This document shows positions 52,901-58,900 of a stretch of DNA of 64,000 nt, piece after piece (the first letter of the stretch is position 1; every line of letters starts with the position of its first letter). Origin of the DNA: Fasciolopsis buskii (taxonomy: Eukaryota > Platyhelminthes > Trematoda > Plagiorchiida > Fasciolidae). Where the stretch lies: positions 1-64,000 of the forward strand of contig LUCM01000191.1 in assembly GCA_008360955.1 (NCBI GenBank), written 5' to 3'. The position numbers were made by a program, and so were the translations under genes. The notes beneath the pieces were generated by a model. That model did no database searches. It saw only the letters and a list, made by a program, of their open reading frames with translations, and was not told the DNA's origin.

Positions 52901-55900
52901 TGTATTCATGACAAATTTTGTTGAATGACCAGTGCTAGTTTCATCGACTCCAGTCAAACCTTCTGTGGACCGGTGATTCGTGTCTTACTGATCTCCAAGT
53001 GTCGCTGGATCCAGTCAACCGTGCAGTTCGCTGGTGCTAACGATCATTGAAGGATGTACTAAAAGAATTCGTCCTCATCCGAGATTCGCCCGTCCGCTAC
53101 ATTTAAAATTCTACGGCTTGCAAAATCCAATGATGGATATGGGCACTATATCATGCAATGTTGATGTTCGACAAGTCGTTGAGAGTTGACTCAGCTAGTG
53201 TTACGGCTAACGCATTCGGTTCACAATCGTTCGCCCCGGGATTCGCGTCCCAGTTCCGACAGGATGGATATGCTGTGTTGATCGTTCCTAGCAAGGATAA
53301 ACCAGTTGTGCAGTAATGCTTTCATGATTTTCAATGGCAAATTGAATGTTAACGCTGCGGGGTGAATTATTCGAAAAATCAACTTGTCATTTCAAAAACC
53401 ATCGCACTTTCTGTCAGCTTGCCCATTTGCAGATGTGAACTGAAACGCTAATAGATAAAAATCAATGCGTCATCTAGGAACTCATTTACCCAAACAATTT
53501 CATGATGGGTTGTGACACCATAGACCCGTTGCGTGGCTAATTTCAAGTGGTCTAAATTCGATATTGTGCAGCAATCCGCAGTTTCCAAGAATTTATTCTC
53601 AAAGCGGAATCAAATCAAAAAATGGACGGACTTCCATTTCCCGTGTGTTTGAAAAGAGTGCTAACGCAAAAAACGGGCAACGGTCGTTCAAAATACTAAT
53701 TTCCGGCTTCGCAAAACAGGTTGAACAAGGTGGATATGCACTGTTGATGATTCCTAAGAAGGATGAACTAGCTGTACAGTGCTTCCATGGTTTCTTAATG
53801 GTGAGCTGAACGATGATATCACACGGCAAATTATTTCATGAAAACATTCAATCTCCTACTACTAACATTTACCAAGTAATCAAGCTCTGTAGGTCATGTC
53901 CAAAGCCTTCGTCGTAATTAGGCTACCTACAGAGAAATCTTCTATCAGTAGAGGTCGATTGCGTGCGCTAGCGACGAGTAACCTTGCACATCAGTGACGG
54001 ATAGGTAGGTGCAACATTCTCATGTGGTGAACTTGAACAAACCGTTCAGAGCCTGCCTGGCAGAGTAATGACTAAGTCGTTCGACTCAAAATCGTTCGTC
54101 CCGGGTTCGCGTCCCCCAGTTCGGGCGCGGTGGATATGCCCTGTTGAATTGTATTGTATAGACTTTTGCGTACACTAAATAATGTCGCATTTCAGTCAGT
54201 TGATGATTCCTAACAAGATTGAAACAGCTATGGGATGCTCCCATGATTTCTTAATGGTGAGTTGAGCGATGATTATCACGTGGTCAATTAGTTCATGTAA
54301 ATACGAAAGAACAGCCAAACCCCATTTGCTCGGTCTTTATATTTATTGTTGTTAAATTCAACCAGGTTCATATTGCCAAATCAGCACGGTCACAATAAGG
54401 AATCAATCTGAAATGCCTTAATGTGAAAAGGTCGAATGAAATGTACTGCTTTCTCACCTTGAGAATCTTACGCGTACTCCTCCTCGAACCTCATGATCAG
54501 GAATGTTGATGCTGCCGGGCTGGTTACGACACCCAACTTTATGCGGGTGCATGTCACTTACCATTTTCAGGATTGTCACTCTACCCCTCACGCAAGTAAT
54601 GCATCCCCCTTACACTACACTTGCATTTCAAACAAGCAACAAAGTATTAACATTTAATAGAGTTGCGATAAGCAACGGATAGAAAATTTGTGCATATATT
54701 TGCTTGTCTCTATGTTCGCGGTTGTTCGGGCATTTAGGAACGGGCCAAACTACTACAAACACACTTGCATGCACACATACACACATATACACGCACATAC
54801 ACACGCACATACACGCACGCAGAGACCCGTCTAAGCAGTTCTGATGCGTCTCAGAATGATATAACCAACAGATAGCATTGATCACGTATGTGAGTTGTAC
54901 GTGATTCATGCCAGAAGTGGGTGGCTTCCAACCTGCACCACCGGATGTTTTCATTTTGTGACGCGAGTATGCGTTTCTTTGTCTTTGGGTTTGCGTACGT
55001 GTGTATGTCTTTCACCTTGTACGAGTAGGAATAAGCATGATCATGGGGTCAGTTTGAGAAAATTTATGAAGGTCTGCCCGCCATCTATGTCTAGTCTCCC
55101 ACGGATTGGCACGTTCAACCGATTAGGCGCAAATTCGTAATTGCTTAAAGTGTGACGTATTGACTTTGTTCGAATGAAACACGCAGAAAATAGGTGTTCA
55201 TTTGGACGGCGATCATTGGATCGACACGAATGGTGTTGCTACCCTTCGTCGAAGTTGGTCGGATTAACGCCCCCATCACTCGGGCGGCTCCGTGGTCAGC
55301 TAGGGCTTGACAAAATTGTCTCCTATTTCTGGGGTAAACACATTTTTGATCGAAAAAAACCACCGATATAGACGGAACGTGACAAAACATGGAGAACGTG
55401 GACTTTCTTCCATAAAAAAGTATAAACTGGAATTTTTCAGGATTGAACTTAGCAACTAGAACGTGTTTCAATTACACGAATGCTTATCGGGAGGAGCAAA
55501 CGTGGACAAACATCGCGGTTCAAAAATCGTGCTAACAAAACGTCCCGCAGACTGTGTTGGATGGATGAACATTCAAAACCATCCGTAATGAATGTTGCGA
55601 TAAGAAAACGTTCCCGTAAAGATCACCATCAGCCAGAAAAATTATGCTGAACTTCTAACCTGACTGCTCGAATTTCCCCTTTTAGCGTGAACTCGGAACT
55701 TGGTAAAACGTTAGAATGAAGCCCAGGGAGACTTGGAACTGAATTCACTGCAGAACCGAGGAAGTGGAATTTAGTTGCGCTGTTCGTTGCACGGTTTATG
55801 CTTCGGGCTTATGTTTCACCTAATGAAAAGTGTGCTGAACAAATGCCATGCAGATCAGGAGAGATTGACACGCAAATTTAAGGTGACCAGACATTTAGTT

Positions 55901-58900
55901 GGCGGTATACCAGCCAGGTAGAACATAAGAGATTACTTGCATTGAGCAATTTCTAAGGGCTTGGCACGGAAAGCGGACAGTGCTGTAGCGTTTGAGCAAC
56001 AATTTGAGAGCACAAAAGGAACAGAACCAGCAAGTCTGTTTTCGATTCTAGATGCGATTTTCTCACAGGCGTTCTCATGGGAAACAGATAAACTGTCTTA
56101 TCGAGTTAAATACAACCAGTCAAAACGACACTCCGAGTGGAATTATTTCAACATAAGTCTTTGATAGTCCGAAATATATTATAGGGAAGTACACAGTAAA
56201 TTCATTAAGAAGAAAAGTAAACTTCTATCCCAAGAAGGTTATTCTCCGACGGAAGTCTAATAGCCAGTTGGTTTAGATACTACTCACAGTTTGGTAGTAT
56301 GAAGAAGCCGTCGCGAGTTGGGCCAGATCACACCATACAGTTATCACTGTTATTGACTCAGAATCTTGATTGGTGAGTATCCTGATTATTTAATGAAAAG
56401 CGTTCAATTTAGGGATCGCGTGTACTGCCGATTGGTGATTCACAGCCTCGTTTTCCACTTCAGGCTCTATTCTGTGATGATTTGAAGTCGCAGATTCACC
56501 AATGTCTTCATCAATCGGCGTTGAACAGCAAGACAGATCCCACTGATAGGTGCCTTTTTCACCAAGTTTCACCGTGTTATGGAAGGAATGAAAGGAGTGA
56601 ACTTACAGGGGTTGGAGAAGAACCCCGTAGTAGCAAACCCTCGGAATACGTTCTAACTGTGCAAGCACAAATATTTTCAGCAATCCCAATCAGCCAGAAA
56701 GTGACAACGCAGTCGTCGCTGTTCACGGTTCGTTGCAGTATTCTTTGAGGTCTCCAGCCAGCCGCTTGACGGATGCATCGGCCCCTCATCACAGATGCTA
56801 GACACCTAATTTACCTAAGTTCGTTCACATTTTTCTCATTCCACTTTAGCGCGCAATCGGTTGACCTCCACGTAACTTCCACTCCACGGAATGAACGGGA
56901 AGCAAGGCACCGTACTGCAGAGGAGTGTTATTGCCATAGGCAACACGTGATCCAGCCAACGAAGTTTGCTAAGCTTAACGCAGCGTGAGGTAGCATTCTC
57001 TAAAACGGCATCCGATACTCGCTCGATTCCTAACCTGCACACTGCTCAACTGGTTACCCTAATACTATCGGTACTGTGGAAACCTCCAGGCAATGTAAAT
57101 ATATAGCATAAACTTCATATCTTGTAACCTTACAGCTTCTCCCCATCAGCCAATTCGACTCTCACGTTCTAAAGACCTTAGAAAATACCTTCTAACAACT
57201 AATCGACAACGAAGTCGTACAAGAATGGTGAGATGGGACATAGTTGTCAAACACTGCTAGTTGTTTCGAATGAACTTGATGGTCTATCGTATACAGTAAA
57301 ATACGGCCACTTGTATGTGAGTACAGTGCCTTTAACTGGTTTATGAACTTCTTTGGTCTGCCATTCAGGCGAACAGCGCAGAATAATGTTGTTCGATTTA
57401 ATAAATTGAAGGTACCTCACAAGTAGAGAAAAACTGCGACTATCGGGCGAAGTAGGTAGTGCACTTGGAATAACTGTCGAAGAATGAAAAGTGATGAATA
57501 GAACCTCAACACAGGCTTATTTTTTTACGAAGATTACTCCTGCGAATGGGTGTCAAGCGCCCATGGATTAGCTAGGAAGAACATTGGTAATCATCAGAAT
57601 TAAACTACATCCACGGTGATCATTGCATACACTCTTCGTGAAGATGGGCATAACCAGTGACTCCCTCGGTGATAACGGAACATGTTCCTGGTTCAAATTA
57701 CCAAGAACCAAGGAGATGAATGCTTTCTGTCAAAGTATCTCCAGCCTGTTTGAACAGACTTGGGCTGAGTTCGCTCGGCGGACCGATTTTCCCAGCTCAA
57801 GAAGTCAACATCCGACTGTGCTTCCAATTCCTTAAGGGATCAAATGACAGAGGCCAGGGATTCACAGCTGTTGACGTCGGATCAACCATATGAACGTCCA
57901 GCCAAACTGTTATCTGAAGTAAACGACCCACCGGTTGAGGCTCCGTTGTCTGCTAAGAAATACCTTTCTATTTCTAGGTGGCATAGTTTATCTAACCAAA
58001 GTTCGCCTCCAGACATGTCTCAAACTAACTTCAACAGATTTTGACTGTTACTTGAATCAGCTGTTACTTCTATTTGCTCGACGACCTTAACCCACCATTT
58101 TTCCCAGTTCTTCTTGGGGTTTGGTTCTACTTGGCGTTGTAAATGCCGCGATCACCACTACACAGTATCCATAACAGTTACGAGATCCGATGTCTTTTAT
58201 GAACACTCGATCTGAGATCGCGGCCGATAGCGGTCGCCGAGTACATTGCACGCTTTATTTGATCTCAATGCTCATCTACGTTGCTGTTTGTTCATAACTG
58301 GTGCAAGCAACCGAATCAGACAAATGTTCTATGGCTAAAAGAATTTGTTTTTTTCCGGAGCCACTGAACCGCAGGAAAATCGCATTAAGACAAATGAATG
58401 ATCTGATTCTACATACGTGGAACAGTACGATCTACATCTTTCGTACAGAGCCGTATCAGCGATAGCTTACTGCGTTACGCATCAATCTGACTTGGGTTTC
58501 CTGTGAAATTAAAGCCCTCTGCGGATATGCCTCGATAACAGTCTCGAAAGTTCATTCCAGACTGGAATAAACAATTGTATGCACAAACTAGACGGGTCTA
58601 TACTCATTGTCAGTATACTGAATCGATGCAAACCAACTAAACTAACTTCTGATACACTGAGTCTCCCAAATTGTGAATTGAAATCATCCGGTGCTGCTAC
58701 AATTTCAGAACATTTGCATCTCCGAAAGAAATTGATGAGTTCGTTATAAAACTTACATTTTACGTGTCAATTCCATCGTTTATGGAAATGTACGTCGAGA
58801 TACCAAACAAGCTACGCCTCATAGATTCATCCCTTCGAACGTCAACTTACCCCGGGAGACTTTTGGCGCGATGGCGATTGCTAACTGTCGCCCGATCTAA

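Noticed and set aside
55145..55471. 108-codon minus frame ([18 protein letters not shown] region)
   Set aside because: It has ordinary-looking composition in the UCR1 intron, but no domain and no splice sites in phase with the PDE4 exons.
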